NCBI RefSeq assembly: GCF_004745635.1
Contig: NZ_SRLB01000006.1
Coordinates: 62,001-126,000, forward strand
DNA: 64,000 nt
Reading direction: 5' to 3'
From: Methylobacterium nonmethylotrophicum
Lineage (GTDB): Bacteria > Pseudomonadota > Alphaproteobacteria > Rhizobiales > Beijerinckiaceae
The notes under the pieces are model-generated. The model saw only the letters and a program-made list of their open reading frames with translations, did not search any database and had not been told where the DNA came from. This document shows, piece by piece, positions 8,610 through 20,978 of this stretch (position 1 is the first letter of the stretch; the number at the start of each line of letters is the position of its first letter). Made by a program: the position numbers and the translations under genes.

Positions 8610-9272
8610 ATGCAGCGCGCCACCACCATCGTCCGCAAAGCCGCCGTACGGCCCGACGCCGTCGTCGATGAGGTCGCCCTCGACCACGCCGCGCGCTCGC
8701 GGCGCAGTGCCGCGCTGACCGCGCAGGGCGGCCTCGCCTTCCGGCTCGACCTCGACCGGGCGACGACCCTCGAGGACGGCGATGCGGTGCGCCTGGAGGA
8801 CGGGCGGCTGGTACGCGTCCTCGCCGCCCCGCAGGCGCTCCTCGCCGTGACGGCGGAGAACCCCGTCCGCCTGACCCGCCTCGCCTGGCAGCTCGGCAGC
8901 AACCACGTCCAGGCCGAGATGACCGCCGACGCCCTCTACGTCCTCGACGATCCGGTGGTGGCGGAGCTGATCCGCGGCCAGGGCTGCACCGCGACCGCGC
9001 TCCAGCGCCCGTTCCGCCCCGAGAAGGAGGTGGAGGCCCACGACCACACCACTTGCGGGCACGACCATCACCATCATGGGCACGAGCACCAGGCTCACGA
9101 CCATCACGGCCATGATCATCACGACCACGGCCATGACCATCACGCGCACGGCCATGATCACGATCATGCCCACCATGACCATGGCCACTCGCACGGCCAC
9201 TCGCACGGCCATGAGCATCACGCGCCTGGTCACGGCCACGTCCACGGCCCGGGTTGCAAGCACGGCCACTGA
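8610..9272 (+). CDS. ureE: Urease accessory protein UreE with long His-rich tail
   Basis: UreE is the nickel metallochaperone for urease. The 220-residue product has an N-terminal UreE domain and a C-terminal metal-binding domain (about 76-140) with WQLGSNHVQAEM at the place of the family's central metal-site His. A tail of about 78 residues follows with 38 histidines, mostly in HDH, HGH and HHDH units, and two cysteines. The ATG at 8610 is chosen because the family homology begins there. No other urease gene is in the window, so the gene is isolated; its partners are presumably elsewhere on the genome. Confidence 0.87.
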   Translation: MQRATTIVRKAAVRPDAVVDEVALDHAARSRRSAALTAQGGLAFRLDLDRATTLEDGDAVRLEDGRLVRVLAAPQALLAVTAENPVRLTRLAWQLGSNHVQAEMTADALYVLDDPVVAELIRGQGCTATALQRPFRPEKEVEAHDHTTCGHDHHHHGHEHQAHDHHGHDHHDHGHDHHAHGHDHDHAHHDHGHSHGHSHGHEHHAPGHGHVHGPGCKHGH

Positions 9273-9540
9273 CCGCGGCCTGTCCGCCGGAGCGGCCCAG
9301 GGACCCGGGCTCCCCGTTTGCGCCGCGCGCGGGGCGGAACGAGCCGCCTCGCGCCGGACGAGGCGCAGCCGGCGCCGGGCATGCAAAGACAGCGAAACCG
9401 TCAGGTTCGCGGGGCCCGACGTGCAGCGACTTCGAGCAACGATGCCATGCGGGCTCAGGGCCCGCGAAGTCTTAAGTCGGGCTTAAGCCGGTCTCCCTAT
9501 TCCTGATCCCGGTGACGGCAAGACCCGGGTTCACGGACCG

Positions 9541-11862
9541 ATGACGATCAAAGCGCGCCTGCTCTGCGGCTTCACGGTGATGCTGGCGCTGACCGCCGGC
9601 GTCGCCGCCTCGGGCTGGGTCAGCCTCTCCGGTTTCGCGCGGCGCGTGGACACCGCGAATGCGGCGCAGACGCTCGCAGGCCGGGTGGGCGACCTCGCGC
9701 TCGCCGCCGAGCGGTCGCTGCACGACCCGGCCGGCCGGGGCGAGGGCGCGGTGACGGACGGTCTGGCGCAGGTCCGCTCCGGCTTCGCCGCGGTTCCGGG
9801 CGCGGACGCGATGGCCCGCGGCGTCGACGCCTTCGCGCGCACCCGCACCACCTACGCCTCGGAGCAGGACCGCAAGGCGCGCGTCCAGGCCGAGCATCTC
9901 AGCCTGATCGAGGAGCTGCAGGGGGCGGCCGGCCGGATCGGCGAGGCCCAGCGGGCCCGCCTGGCGGCGGCGAGCCAGGCGCTCCAGGAGAGCGTCGAGG
10001 CGCTGAAAGGCGCCGCCACCACCGGATCGCTCACCGGCTCCGCGGTCCGCGGCGCGCTCGAGATGCGCAACATCGAGCAGGCCCGAGGCGGCGAGCGGAC
10101 CGCGATCGCCGAGCGGTACCGTCTCCTGTCCGCGATCGTGAAGCGCCTCGCCGCGCAGGACGCGATGCGGCCCCCGGCCAAGGCCGCCGGCGACGCCCTG
10201 GACGATTACTTCGACGCCATCGACCTGCCGCCGGACGAGGCCGGAAGGCTTGAGACGATCACGAAGGCGTTCGACGCGCTCATGGCGGCCCTGCGGGAGG
10301 TCGAGCAGGTCCAGAGCGACGCCGGCCTCGCGGTCCAGGCCCGCCTCCAGCAGGAGCAGGACCGGGTCGAGCGGGCGGCGGCGCTGCTCGCCGCCAGCGC
10401 CGAGGCGGTCAACGCCTCGAAGTCGCTCCAGATCGCCGAGATCGCCCTGTTCGCGGCCCGGGACGAGGGCGCCGCCGTCGTCGCCAGCGCCGACGCGCTG
10501 ATGACGGCGCTCGACACGATCCGCCGCGTCGAGACCGACCCGACCGCACGCAACGCCGTCGAGGCGCTGATCGCGAAGGTGCGGGACGTCAAGGACAAGG
10601 TGCCGGGGATCGTCGAGGCGAACGGCGCGCAGGCCGCGATCCTTCGGGAGCGCGACGGGCACCTGAACACCCTCGTGACGACGGCCCGCGCGGCGGGGGA
10701 CGGCGAGCTCGCCCGGATCGGGTCCGAGCGGCGCGCCGCCGAGATCCTGCTCCTCGTCGGCGTCGCGCTGGCCGCCGCCCTCGGTGCCGCCGCGGCCTTG
10801 TGGCTCTCCCGCAGCATCGTGCGTCCGATCGGGCAGCTCGGCGCCGCCATGCGGGCGCTCGCCGCCGGCGACCTGTCGGTCGCGGTCCCGGCCCGGGAGC
10901 GGCGCGACGAGATCGGCGGCATGGCCCGGGCGGTCGGCGTGTTCCAGGACGCCCTCGTCGCGAAGGCGCAGAGCGACGCCGAGGCGGCCGCCGCCGCCGA
11001 GGCCGCGGCCGAGCGCGCCCGCCGGCTCGGTGCGCTGACCGCGGAGTTCGACGGGACGATGTCGTCCTCGACCCAAGACCTGACGCGGGCCGCCGACACC
11101 ATGCAGGGCACGGCCGAATCGATGTCCGCGGCGGCCGCCCGCACCAACGCCCGGTCCGCGGAGGTCGCGGAGGCCGCCGCGCGCACCTCGGCCAATGTCG
11201 AGACGGTCGCCGCCGCGACGGAGGAGATGGCGATCTCGATCCGCGAGATCGCCCGCCAGGTCGCGCACTCGGCCGAGATGGCGGCGGGCGCGGTCGGCCG
11301 CGCCAGGGAGACCGACGCCACCATCGCGGCCCTCTCCGCCGGCGCCGAGCGCATCGGCGAGGTCGTCACCCTGATCCAGGGCATCGCCGGGCAGACGAAC
11401 CTCCTGGCGCTCAACGCCACCATCGAGGCGGCCCGGGCCGGCGAGGCGGGGCGGGGCTTCGCGGTCGTCGCCCAGGAGGTCAAGCAGCTCGCCGGCCAGA
11501 CCGCGAAGGCCACGGAGGAGATCGGCGACCAGATCGCCCGCATCCAGGACGCGACCCGCGAGGCCGTCGCGGCCCTCCAGGCGATCGGCGGGGTGATCGG
11601 CGAGATGTCCGAGATCGCGACCGGCATCACCGCCGCCATGGAGCAGCAGGGCGCCGCGACCCAGGAGATCGCCCGCAACGTCGGCGAGGCCGCGCAGGGC
11701 ACGCAGGTGGTCTCCACCGGCATCCGCGACGTGCGGCGCGACGCGGAAGGAGCCGGCGAGGCCGCCGCCCGCGTGCTCGCCGCCGCCGAGGCGCTGGCCG
11801 GCACCGCGACGGGCCTGCGCGGCGAGGTCGATGCGTTCCTTGATGGCGTGAAGGCGGCCTGA
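9541..11862 (+). CDS. Methyl-accepting chemotaxis protein
   Basis: The 773-residue receptor has a first membrane helix at about 7-29 and a long, mainly helical periplasmic sensor region (about 30-400). The second membrane helix is about 402-422 ([20 protein letters not shown]), followed by a HAMP linker ([15 protein letters not shown]). The cytoplasmic signalling domain has the conserved hairpin tip [20 protein letters not shown] near residue 620. There is no C-terminal CheR/CheB pentapeptide. The ligand cannot be predicted. It stands alone with no che genes next to it. Confidence 0.92.
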   Translation: MTIKARLLCGFTVMLALTAGVAASGWVSLSGFARRVDTANAAQTLAGRVGDLALAAERSLHDPAGRGEGAVTDGLAQVRSGFAAVPGADAMARGVDAFARTRTTYASEQDRKARVQAEHLSLIEELQGAAGRIGEAQRARLAAASQALQESVEALKGAATTGSLTGSAVRGALEMRNIEQARGGERTAIAERYRLLSAIVKRLAAQDAMRPPAKAAGDALDDYFDAIDLPPDEAGRLETITKAFDALMAALREVEQVQSDAGLAVQARLQQEQDRVERAAALLAASAEAVNASKSLQIAEIALFAARDEGAAVVASADALMTALDTIRRVETDPTARNAVEALIAKVRDVKDKVPGIVEANGAQAAILRERDGHLNTLVTTARAAGDGELARIGSERRAAEILLLVGVALAAALGAAAALWLSRSIVRPIGQLGAAMRALAAGDLSVAVPARERRDEIGGMARAVGVFQDALVAKAQSDAEAAAAAEAAAERARRLGALTAEFDGTMSSSTQDLTRAADTMQGTAESMSAAAARTNARSAEVAEAAARTSANVETVAAATEEMAISIREIARQVAHSAEMAAGAVGRARETDATIAALSAGAERIGEVVTLIQGIAGQTNLLALNATIEAARAGEAGRGFAVVAQEVKQLAGQTAKATEEIGDQIARIQDATREAVAALQAIGGVIGEMSEIATGITAAMEQQGAATQEIARNVGEAAQGTQVVSTGIRDVRRDAEGAGEAAARVLAAAEALAGTATGLRGEVDAFLDGVKAA

Positions 11863-12016
11863 GGGCCCTCGGTGGCGTGGCGCCACCCCCATATCGCCGC
11901 CTCGGTCCCATGCCGGGCCGGGGGTACCCCCGTGTTCCCGGGCGCGGTACAAGCCGGCCCCTGATCCGGACGGGAAGACCGTCCTCGCGGCTGGTGGTGA
12001 GACGGGACGGAACAAC

Positions 12017-13048
12017 GTGACGGTGATGGTCGAGCAATCCGGCAGCTTCAGCCCCTGGCGCTTCTCCGTCGCCCCCATGATGGACTGGACCGACCGCCAC
12101 TGCCGGGCGTTCCACCGCACCCTCTCGGCCCGCGCGCTCCTCTACACCGAGATGGTGACGACCGGGGCGGTGCTGCACGGGCCGCGGGAGCGGCTGATCG
12201 GCTTCGATCCGGCGGAGCACCCGGTGGCGATCCAGCTCGGCGGATCGGACCCGGGCGACCTCGCGGCGGCCGCCCGCATCGCCGAGGAGTTCGGCTACCG
12301 GGAGGTGAACCTCAATGTCGGCTGCCCCTCCGACCGGGTGCAGGACGGGCGCTTCGGCGCCTGCCTGATGCGCGAGCCGGGGCTCGTCGGCGAGTGCGTC
12401 GCCGCCATGAAGGCGGCGGTCTCGGTGCCGGTGACGGTCAAGTGCCGCATCGGCGTCGACGACCAGGACCCGGAGGAGGCCCTCGACGCGCTGACGGCCA
12501 TGGTCCGGGCGGCGGGCGTCGACGCGCTCATCGTGCATGCCCGCAAGGCCTGGCTGAAGGGCCTGTCGCCGAAGGAGAACCGGGACATCCCGCCCCTCGA
12601 TTACGGCCGCGTCCACCGCGTCAAGGCCGCGAATCCCGACCTGCCGGTGGCGATCAACGGCGGCCTGCAGGACCTCGCGACCGCGAAGGCCGAGCTCGCG
12701 CCGCGGGACGGCATCGCTCTCGACGGGGCGATGCTCGGCCGCGCGGCCTATGCCGAGCCGGCGCTCCTGCTCGGCGTCGATCCGGAGCTGTTCGGGCAGG
12801 ACGCGCCCGTGGCCGATCCCTTCGCGGCGATCGAGGCCTACGAGCCCTATATCGCCGCCCGGCTCCAGGAGGGCATGCGCCTGCACGCCATGACCCGGCA
12901 CATGCTCGGCCTGTTCAACGGCCGCCCGGGGGCGAGACCCTATCGCCGCCACCTCTCGGTCGCCGGCACCCGGCCGGAGGCGGGCCTGCACACCCTGCGC
13001 GAGGCGGTGGCCCTCGTCTCGCGCGAGGCGGCGAGCGCGGCGGCCTGA
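12017..13048 (+). CDS. dusA: tRNA-dihydrouridine synthase A
   Basis: This FMN enzyme reduces specific uridines in the tRNA D-loop. The 343-residue protein shows the Dus signatures SVAPMMDWTDRHCR (about 17-30), VAIQLGGSDP (about 70), the catalytic-Cys loop NVGCPSDRVQDGRFGACLM (Cys103) and VKCRIGVDD (about 142). The MMDWTDRHCR form and overall length are typical of the DusA subfamily. GTG 12017, GTG 12023 and ATG 12026 are all possible starts. It is a single gene preceding glgX by 63 bp. Confidence 0.93.
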   Translation: MTVMVEQSGSFSPWRFSVAPMMDWTDRHCRAFHRTLSARALLYTEMVTTGAVLHGPRERLIGFDPAEHPVAIQLGGSDPGDLAAAARIAEEFGYREVNLNVGCPSDRVQDGRFGACLMREPGLVGECVAAMKAAVSVPVTVKCRIGVDDQDPEEALDALTAMVRAAGVDALIVHARKAWLKGLSPKENRDIPPLDYGRVHRVKAANPDLPVAINGGLQDLATAKAELAPRDGIALDGAMLGRAAYAEPALLLGVDPELFGQDAPVADPFAAIEAYEPYIAARLQEGMRLHAMTRHMLGLFNGRPGARPYRRHLSVAGTRPEAGLHTLREAVALVSREAASAAA

Positions 13049-13111
13049 GGACGGGACGGGCCCCAAGCTTGGCAGCCGCCCGGTCCGGGGGCATGTTCGC
13101 TCCCGAACAGG

Positions 13112-15232
13112 ATGACGGACCGGATGATCGCACTCGATGACGGCGCGCCCGCGCCGCTCGGCGCCCATTTCGACGGGCGCGGGGTCAATTTCGCGCTGTT
13201 CTCGGCCCACGCCACGGCGGTGGATCTCTGCCTGTTCGACCCGACCGGCCGGGTCCAGACCGACGTGGTCCGGCTGCCCCGGCGCAGCGACGACGTCTGG
13301 CACGGCTACCTCTCGGGTGTGCTGCCGGGCCAGCTCTACGGCTACCGGGTGCACGGCCCCTGGGAGCCGGGGCGCGGTCACCGCTTCAACCCGCACAAGC
13401 TCCTCCTCGACCCCTATGCCCGCGAGCTGCACGGGCGGGTGCGCTGGCACGACGCCCTCTACGCCCATCGCCGCGGCAGCCACCGCGAGGACGTGCTCGA
13501 CCGGCGCGACAGCGCCCCGATGATGCCGAAGGGCGTGGTCACCGCCCCCGAGGCGCCGGTCCACGACGATCCGCCCCTGCGCCACCCCCTCGTCGACAGC
13601 GTGATCTACGAGGCCCATGTCCGCGCCCTGACCCAGACCCATCCGGGCGTGCCGCTGCCCTGGCGCGGTTCCTACGCGGCTCTAGGCCATCCGGCGATCG
13701 TCGAGCACCTGCTGCGCCTCGGCGTCACGGCGATCGAGCTGCTGCCGATCCAGGCCTTCGTCGACGACCGCTTCCTGGTCGAGCGCGACCTCACGAACTT
13801 CTGGGGCTACTCGCCGCTCAACTACTTCTCGCCCGAGCCGCGCTATCTCGGGCCGACGGGCGCCGCCGGGCTCAAGGCGGCGATCCGCCAGCTCCACGCC
13901 GCCGGCATCGAGGTGCTGATGGACGTGGTCTACAACCACACCTGCGAATCCGACCATACCGGCCCGAGCCTGTCGTTCCGCGGCATCGACAATGCGAGCT
14001 ACTACAAGCTCAAGCCCGACGACCCGCGCCGCGACATCGACTGCACCGGCTGCGGCAACACCCTCGACGTGGCGGTGCCGCGGGTGATGCAGATGGTGCT
14101 CGACTCGCTCCGCCACTGGGTCGAGACCTACCGGGTCGACGGCTTCCGCTTCGACCTCGCCTCGAGCCTCGCCCGCTCGCCCTACGACTTCACGCCCCGG
14201 GCCGCGGTCCTGCAGGCGATGGCGCAGGACCCGGTCCTGTCCCGGGTCAAGCTCATCGCCGAGCCGTGGGACATCGGCATGGGCGGCTACCAGCTCGGCG
14301 GCTTCCCTGTGGGCTGGAGCGACTGGAACGACCAGTTCCGCGACGCGGCGCGGGGCTTCTGGCGCGGCGATGCCGGCCAGCTGCCGAAGCTGACGCAGGG
14401 GCTGACGGGATCCAAGGAGATCTTCTCCGCCTCCGGCCGCGGGCCTGGCGCCAGCATCAACTTCATCGCCTCGCATGACGGCTACACGCTGGCCGACGTC
14501 GTCGCCTACGAGGAGAAGCACAACGAGGCCAACGGCGAGGGCAACCGCGACGGCCACGGCCACAACGTCTCGCGCAATTACGGCGTCGAGGGGCCGACCG
14601 ACGATCCCGCCATCCTGGGCCTGCGGGCGCGCCAGAAGCGCAACCTGATCGCCACGATCCTGCTCGCGCAGGGCGTGCCGATGCTGCTGATGGGCGACGA
14701 GCGCTCGCGCACGCAGAGAGGCAACAACAACGCCTATTGCCAGGACAACGCCACCTCCTGGGTCGACTGGGAGGACGATGGCGGTGATCCGGGCCTCACC
14801 GAGTTCGTGCGCAACCTGCTGGCGCTCCGCCGCGACCACCGGGCGCTGCGGCGGCGAAGATTCCTCACCGGCGAGACCCTGGCGACGAGCGGCCTGAAGG
14901 ACGTGCACTGGCTCTCGCCCTGCGGCGCCGAGATGGACGCCGCCGCCTGGGGCGACGGCGAGCGCCGGGCCTTCGGGATGCAGATCGGCAACGATGCCCC
15001 GGACGGGCGCCGCCTCCTGATCCTCGCCAATGCCGGCGAGGCGGCGCTCGACTTCCACCTCGCCCGGGTGATCGGCGGGCCGTGGACGCCGCTCTTCGAC
15101 ACGACCGTGGCGGATGGCCGGCCCGCCGCGCGCGAGAGCGTGAAGGGCGGCGGCTTCGTGCGGCTGCCCGGGCGGGCGCTCGTGGTGCTGGCTCGGAGCG
15201 TGCCGCGCGGCGGGAAGGCCGCGCCCGCTTGA
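13112..15232 (+). CDS. glgX: Glycogen debranching enzyme GlgX
   Basis: This GH13 isoamylase-type enzyme hydrolyses alpha-1,6 branches of glycogen limit dextrin. The 706-residue protein has an N-terminal CBM48-like domain (about 13-120: [18 protein letters not shown]). The catalytic barrel follows with [11 protein letters not shown], nucleophile Asp348 in [10 protein letters not shown], acid Glu384 in LIAEPWDIG, and [18 protein letters not shown]-terminal beta domain completes it. [20 protein letters not shown] is typical of GlgX. No other glycogen genes are adjacent. Confidence 0.93.
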   Translation: MTDRMIALDDGAPAPLGAHFDGRGVNFALFSAHATAVDLCLFDPTGRVQTDVVRLPRRSDDVWHGYLSGVLPGQLYGYRVHGPWEPGRGHRFNPHKLLLDPYARELHGRVRWHDALYAHRRGSHREDVLDRRDSAPMMPKGVVTAPEAPVHDDPPLRHPLVDSVIYEAHVRALTQTHPGVPLPWRGSYAALGHPAIVEHLLRLGVTAIELLPIQAFVDDRFLVERDLTNFWGYSPLNYFSPEPRYLGPTGAAGLKAAIRQLHAAGIEVLMDVVYNHTCESDHTGPSLSFRGIDNASYYKLKPDDPRRDIDCTGCGNTLDVAVPRVMQMVLDSLRHWVETYRVDGFRFDLASSLARSPYDFTPRAAVLQAMAQDPVLSRVKLIAEPWDIGMGGYQLGGFPVGWSDWNDQFRDAARGFWRGDAGQLPKLTQGLTGSKEIFSASGRGPGASINFIASHDGYTLADVVAYEEKHNEANGEGNRDGHGHNVSRNYGVEGPTDDPAILGLRARQKRNLIATILLAQGVPMLLMGDERSRTQRGNNNAYCQDNATSWVDWEDDGGDPGLTEFVRNLLALRRDHRALRRRRFLTGETLATSGLKDVHWLSPCGAEMDAAAWGDGERRAFGMQIGNDAPDGRRLLILANAGEAALDFHLARVIGGPWTPLFDTTVADGRPAARESVKGGGFVRLPGRALVVLARSVPRGGKAAPA

Positions 15233-15374
15233 CCGGTGCGGGCTTCGTCCTTGCCTCGGGATGCGGTCGCGGAGGGGACGAACGGACGATCCCGGGGCGC
15301 CCCTTGCGCTTGCCTTTCCGTGCGCCGGCGCCATGCTCGCGGAGCCGCCGCTAGGTCAGCCTCGAGGAGCCCCG

Positions 15375-15854
15375 ATGACCGACGACGAGACCTTCATGGC
15401 CCGCGCCATCGCGCTGTCGGAGAGAACCGCCCTGGTCGAGAGCGCGGGCGGCGTCTTCGGCGCCGTGATCGTGCGCGACGGCCGCATCATCGGCGAGGGC
15501 GCGAACCGGGTCGTCGCCGAGAACGACCCGACCTGGCACGCCGAGATGGCGGCGATCCGCAACGCCTGCAGGCAGGAGGGCAGCTTCAAGCTGCCCGGAG
15601 CCACTCTCTACACCTCCGCCGAGCCGTGCCCGATGTGCATGGCCGCCGCCTACTGGGCCGGCATCTCGCGGATCTTCTACGCCTCGACCAACGAGGACGC
15701 GCTGCGCCACGGCAATTTCGACGACAGCATGATCTACGAGGAGATCCGCAAGCCCGTCGACCAGCGCAAGATCCCGATCCGGCAGATCATGCGCGCCGAG
15801 GCGGTCGAGGTCTGGAAACGCTACGAGGCCAAGGACGACCGGGTGCCGTATTGA
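15375..15854 (+). CDS. Nucleoside/guanine deaminase of the cytidine deaminase fold
   Basis: The 159-residue deaminase has the zinc-site motifs HAEMAAIRNA and PCPMCMAAAYW. The extended YWAGISRIFYAS and DDSMIYEEI segments resemble guanine deaminase GuaD more than the tRNA adenosine deaminase TadA. It would hydrolytically deaminate a purine base or nucleoside. The ATG at 15375 follows a GAGGAG ribosome-binding site. The exact substrate (guanine versus another) is inferred. Confidence 0.8.
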   Translation: MTDDETFMARAIALSERTALVESAGGVFGAVIVRDGRIIGEGANRVVAENDPTWHAEMAAIRNACRQEGSFKLPGATLYTSAEPCPMCMAAAYWAGISRIFYASTNEDALRHGNFDDSMIYEEIRKPVDQRKIPIRQIMRAEAVEVWKRYEAKDDRVPY

Positions 15855-15962
15855 AGCGCGTGTGCCCGCCGGACGAAACCGTGGCTCGGCCGTGGCGTTG
15901 TGCTCTGTAACCCGTGAAGCGTCGCCCCGATCCTCGACCGGACGATCACCAGGAGGCCGTTC

Positions 15963-16229
15963 ATGCGTCGCGCGCCTCATCTCGCCGCCCTCCTCGCGGC
16001 GGCCCTCGCCCCCGGCCCGCTTCTCCCGCAAGCCGGGCCCCCGGCGCGGGAGCCGGGCGTCACCGGATCCCTCGGATCCGCCGCTCGCGACACGATCGGC
16101 GTAGGTCAGACCAAGCCGCCGGGTGCGGCCCTGGGCTCCGATGGAGAGATCACGCCCGCGTTGCGGGAACGCGACCGCGCGCTTCAGCGCAGCATCGACA
16201 CCGGCATCTGCGCCGGCTGCGACGACTGA
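15963..16229 (+). CDS. Small exported hypothetical protein
   Basis: The 88-residue product begins with a signal-peptide-like segment (MRRAPHLAALLAAALAPG). A Gly/Pro/Ser-rich, low-complexity middle follows, and the C-terminus contains CAGC. An AGGAG-like ribosome-binding site precedes the ATG. No family is recognised. It lies directly upstream of an inverted-repeat element. Confidence 0.6.
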   Translation: MRRAPHLAALLAAALAPGPLLPQAGPPAREPGVTGSLGSAARDTIGVGQTKPPGAALGSDGEITPALRERDRALQRSIDTGICAGCDD

Positions 16230-16270
16230 CACGTTTTCCGCTTGATCTGTTCCAATATCAGTTAAGCGCG

Positions 16271-16457
16271 GGATCCCCTCTCCCGTGTGGGAGAGGGGTA
16301 GGGGCGATCGCAGATCGCACGTGAGGGTGACACGCTTCAGTGTAGATCGCAGAGCGTGGTGCTGGCAGCGGAACGGTCGGAGCCTGACTCGGAACCGTGG
16401 CACCCTCACGTGCGATCTTCGATCGCCACGGCCCCTCTCCCGCACGGGAGAGGGGAG
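16271..16457. repeat. Family A palindromic intergenic element, copy 1 (extended arms)
   Basis: The outer arms are small palindromes of the form CCCTCTCCCGNNNGGGAGAGGG at both ends. The inner arms carry GTGAGGGTG / CACCCTCAC, and the centre contains CCTGACTCGGAACCGTGGCACC. The whole element is an imperfect inverted repeat of about 187 bp. It is related to the copy at 59488-59640, but has an extra block on both arms (GATCGCAGATCGCACG on the left, GTGCGATCTTCGATC on the right) that preserves pairing. It has no coding potential. Confidence 0.8.
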
Positions 16458-16499
16458 ACGCGTTCTATTCTGAATGCGAACGAATCAAATGGAGGTCGT

Positions 16500-16595
16500 A
16501 TGACACGTTTTCGCCGCCTACGGGCAGCGGCGCGACTTAATCCATCGCATATTAGACGGAATGATCGGTTGCGAGGGCGGCGAGCGGATGACTAA
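16500..16595 (+). CDS. Possible 31-residue Arg-rich leader peptide upstream of acs
   Basis: This short ATG-initiated frame is preceded by GGAGG four bases before the start. It encodes 31 residues ([20 protein letters not shown]...), ten of them Arg, and ends 75 bases before acs. It could be a leader peptide or a chance frame in GC-rich DNA. The ribosome-binding site is its only real support. Confidence 0.25.
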   Translation: MTRFRRLRAAARLNPSHIRRNDRLRGRRADD

Positions 16596-16670
16596 ACCGG
16601 CCGCAATCGGTCCGGCCGCCCGTGCGTCCGTCCGGACGGGCCAGAACAGAGTCGAGACAGGGAGAGCGCC

Positions 16671-18620
<1,950 letters not shown>

Positions 18621-18941
18621 CCGCGACCGAGTGACCGCGACCGACGGATCGTGCGCCGGGGCCCACGCCGGGCCCCGGCCTTTCATCCCGGCCAATATGC
18701 CTGCGCTTCTCAGACCTTCGTCGTACTAAGAGCATTCTCAGTCTCTTTGCGCTGGCATTTGCCCGAAAATCAGGTCATCCGCATTTTTGCGCCGCACCAT
18801 ACGCAGTCGGCGCAAGTCGGCCTGGCAAGAACAGGCGCACCACAGAATGACCGAAGCATCGGCTTTGCTGCCCCGCGTCGCACTCGGCGCGGGGTGGAGC
18901 CGTCATCGGTCGCAGAAGCGAACCAGGAGGGAGCCCCGCCG
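18621..18941. other. Intergenic region between acs and the acetate transporter
   Basis: Apart from the terminator just after acs, this 321-base stretch contains no convincing gene. It is less GC-rich than its surroundings (about 18710-18860), as expected of a promoter region for the DUF485-actP pair, but I could not fix a clear -35/-10 pair. Confidence 0.5.
18655..18684 (+). terminator. Intrinsic terminator after acs
   Basis: GCCGGGGCCC - acgcc - GGGCCCCGGC forms a 10-bp perfect stem 35 bp after the acs stop codon, followed by CTTTC. The T run is short but the stem is very stable. Confidence 0.7.
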
Positions 18942-19250
18942 ATGGCAGAGGCAGACACCGCACGGGTTCTGACGAGCCCGAAATTCCGCGAGCTGGTGAC
19001 CGAGCGCACCCGCTTCGGCTGGATCCTGTCCGGCGTGATGCTGGGCATCTACCTCGTCTTCATCCTGCTCGTCGCCTTCGCGCACGGCCTGATGGCGACG
19101 AAGATCGGCTCCGGCGTGACCTCGCTCGGCATCGTGCTCGGCCTCGTCGTGATCGTCTCGGCCTTCGTGCTCACCGGCGTCTACGTCGCCCGTGCCAACG
19201 GCCGCTTCGACGACCTGACCCGCGACCTCAACCGGGAGCTCGGCCGATGA
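18942..19250 (+). CDS. DUF485 family inner membrane protein (YjcH-like)
   Basis: The 102-residue protein has two membrane helices (about 30-52 and 62-88) and short soluble ends. This DUF485/YjcH family is encoded directly before actP in acetate-utilising bacteria. Its stop codon overlaps the actP start (ATGA), which implies translational coupling. An AGGAGGGAG ribosome-binding site precedes the ATG at 18942. It is thought to assist or regulate the transporter; the mechanism is unknown. Confidence 0.88.
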   Translation: MAEADTARVLTSPKFRELVTERTRFGWILSGVMLGIYLVFILLVAFAHGLMATKIGSGVTSLGIVLGLVVIVSAFVLTGVYVARANGRFDDLTRDLNRELGR

Positions 19251-20935
19251 CCGCGCGCCGCATCGCCATCGTGGCGCTCCTCACCCTCGTCGGAGCCGGC
19301 GCCGCCCTCGCCGCCGGGCCGGATCTCGGCGCGGTCCAGAAGCAGGCGACGAACTGGACCGCCGTCATCATGTTCCTGCTCTTCGTGCTGGCCACGCTGG
19401 GCATCACCTACAAGGCCGCTGCGGGCTCGAAGTCCGCCGCCGACTTCTACGCCGCCGGCGGCGGCATCTCGGCCGGCCAGAACGCCCTCGCCATCGCGGG
19501 CGACTACATGTCGGCGGCCTCGTTCCTGGGCATCTCGGGCCTCGTGTTCTCGTCGGGCTTCGACGGGCTGATCTACTCGATCGGCTTCCTGGTCGGCTGG
19601 CCGATCGTGCTGTTCCTGATCGCCGAGCGCCTGCGCAACCTCGGCAAGTTCACCTTCGCCGACGTGGCGAGCTTCCGCCTCGACCAGACCCGGATCCGGA
19701 TCCTGTCGGCGACCGGCACGCTCGTCGTGGTGGCGTTCTACCTGATCGCCCAGATGGTCGGCGCCGGCAAGCTGATCCAGCTCCTGTTCGGCCTCGACTA
19801 CCTCTACGCGGTCATCGCGGTCGGCATCCTGATGATCGTCTACGTCGCCTTCGGGGGCATGAAGGCGACGACCTGGGTGCAGATCATCAAGGCCTGCCTG
19901 CTGCTCGCCGGCGCCTCGTTCATGGCGCTCGCGGTGCTGTGGCGCTACGGCTTCAACCCGGAGGCGCTGTTCGCGGCCGCCGTGCAGGAGCACCCCAAGC
20001 ACGAGGCGATCATGGCGCCGGGCGGCCTCGTCGCCGATCCGGTCTCGGCGATCTCGCTCGGCATCGGCCTGATGTTCGGCACCGCCGGGCTGCCCCACAT
20101 CCTGATGCGGTTCTTCACCGTCTCGGACGCCCAGGCCGCCCGCAAGTCGGTGTTCTACGCCACCGGGCTCATCGCCTACTTCTACATCCTCACCTTCATC
20201 ATCGGCTTCGGCGCCATCACCTTCCTGATGAGCGACCCGAGCTACTTCAAGGCCGGGGCGAACGGCGGCTACGACCGGATCGCCGGGCTCCTCGGCGGCA
20301 GCAACATGGCGGCGGTGCACCTCGCCAACGCCACCGGCGGCTCGCTCTTCCTCGGCTTCATCTCGGCGGTGGCCTTCGCGACGATCCTGGCGGTGGTGGC
20401 GGGCCTGACGCTCGCCGGCGCCTCCGCGGTCAGCCACGACCTCTACGCCCAGGTCTTCGCCCGCGGGCGCACCACCGAGGCCGGCGAGGTGCGGCTGTCG
20501 AAGATCTCGGCCGTCGTGATCGGCATCGTGGCGATCTATCTCGGCTACGTGTTCGAGAACCAGAACGTCGCCTTCATGGTCGGCCTCGCCTTCGCGGTGG
20601 CGGCGAGCTGCAACTTCCCGGTCCTCGCGATGTCGATCCTGTGGAAGGGCACCACGACGCTGGGCGCCCTGGTCGGCGGCCTGATCGGCCTCGTCAGCGC
20701 GGTGGTGATGGTGGTGCTGTCGAAGGCCGTGTGGGTCACCACGTTCGGCTATCCGGCGGCGTTGTTCCCCTACGACAACCCGGCGCTGTTCTCGATGCCG
20801 CTGGCCTTCCTGGGCATCTGGGCGGTCTCGAAGGCTGATTCGAGCGCCCGGGCGCGGCGCGAGCGGGCGAGCTTCGAAGCGCAGTACGTGCGCTCGGAGA
20901 CCGGCATCGGGGCCGCGGCGGCGCACGCGCACTGA
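19247..20935 (+). CDS. actP: Cation/acetate symporter ActP
   Basis: This sodium:solute symporter family permease of 562 residues would import acetate and perhaps other short carboxylates. It has an N-terminal signal-like helix and about 13 membrane helices. The SSS motifs [18 protein letters not shown] (about 84-101) and the conserved [15 protein letters not shown] (about 281-295) are present. It overlaps the DUF485 gene by four bases and lies close behind acs. A strong terminator follows. Confidence 0.94.
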   Translation: MTARRIAIVALLTLVGAGAALAAGPDLGAVQKQATNWTAVIMFLLFVLATLGITYKAAAGSKSAADFYAAGGGISAGQNALAIAGDYMSAASFLGISGLVFSSGFDGLIYSIGFLVGWPIVLFLIAERLRNLGKFTFADVASFRLDQTRIRILSATGTLVVVAFYLIAQMVGAGKLIQLLFGLDYLYAVIAVGILMIVYVAFGGMKATTWVQIIKACLLLAGASFMALAVLWRYGFNPEALFAAAVQEHPKHEAIMAPGGLVADPVSAISLGIGLMFGTAGLPHILMRFFTVSDAQAARKSVFYATGLIAYFYILTFIIGFGAITFLMSDPSYFKAGANGGYDRIAGLLGGSNMAAVHLANATGGSLFLGFISAVAFATILAVVAGLTLAGASAVSHDLYAQVFARGRTTEAGEVRLSKISAVVIGIVAIYLGYVFENQNVAFMVGLAFAVAASCNFPVLAMSILWKGTTTLGALVGGLIGLVSAVVMVVLSKAVWVTTFGYPAALFPYDNPALFSMPLAFLGIWAVSKADSSARARRERASFEAQYVRSETGIGAAAAHAH

Positions 20936-20940
20936 CGAAA

Positions 20941-20978
20941 GAGGGGCGGCGGCCGGTGATCGCCGCCCCTCTTCTTTC
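20941..20978 (+). terminator. Intrinsic terminator after actP
   Basis: GAGGGGCGGCG - gccggtgat - CGCCGCCCCTC is an 11-bp perfect stem followed by TTCTTTC, five bases after the actP stop. Immediately beyond it, TTTCAAGGATGAC occurs twice within 30 bases. Confidence 0.88.

Larger units (their letters stand above)
16230..16670. other. Intergenic region with repeat element A1 and a possible tiny ORF
   Basis: These 441 bases hold the palindromic element A1 (16271-16457), a 12-base direct repeat flanking it (16227-16238 and 16501-16512), and an Arg-rich 31-codon frame (16500-16595). The remaining 75 bases before acs contain its ribosome-binding site (AGGGAGAG) and no clear promoter. Confidence 0.6.

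Noticed and set aside
9030..9262. Satellite-like cat/cac-rich repeat DNA
   Set aside because: It is simply the coding sequence of the His-rich UreE tail.
9472..12120. Long open frame on the minus strand opposite the chemotaxis receptor
   Set aside because: It is an antisense shadow of GC-rich coding DNA; its Arg/Gly/His/Asp-rich product has no domain, while the plus strand has a full receptor.
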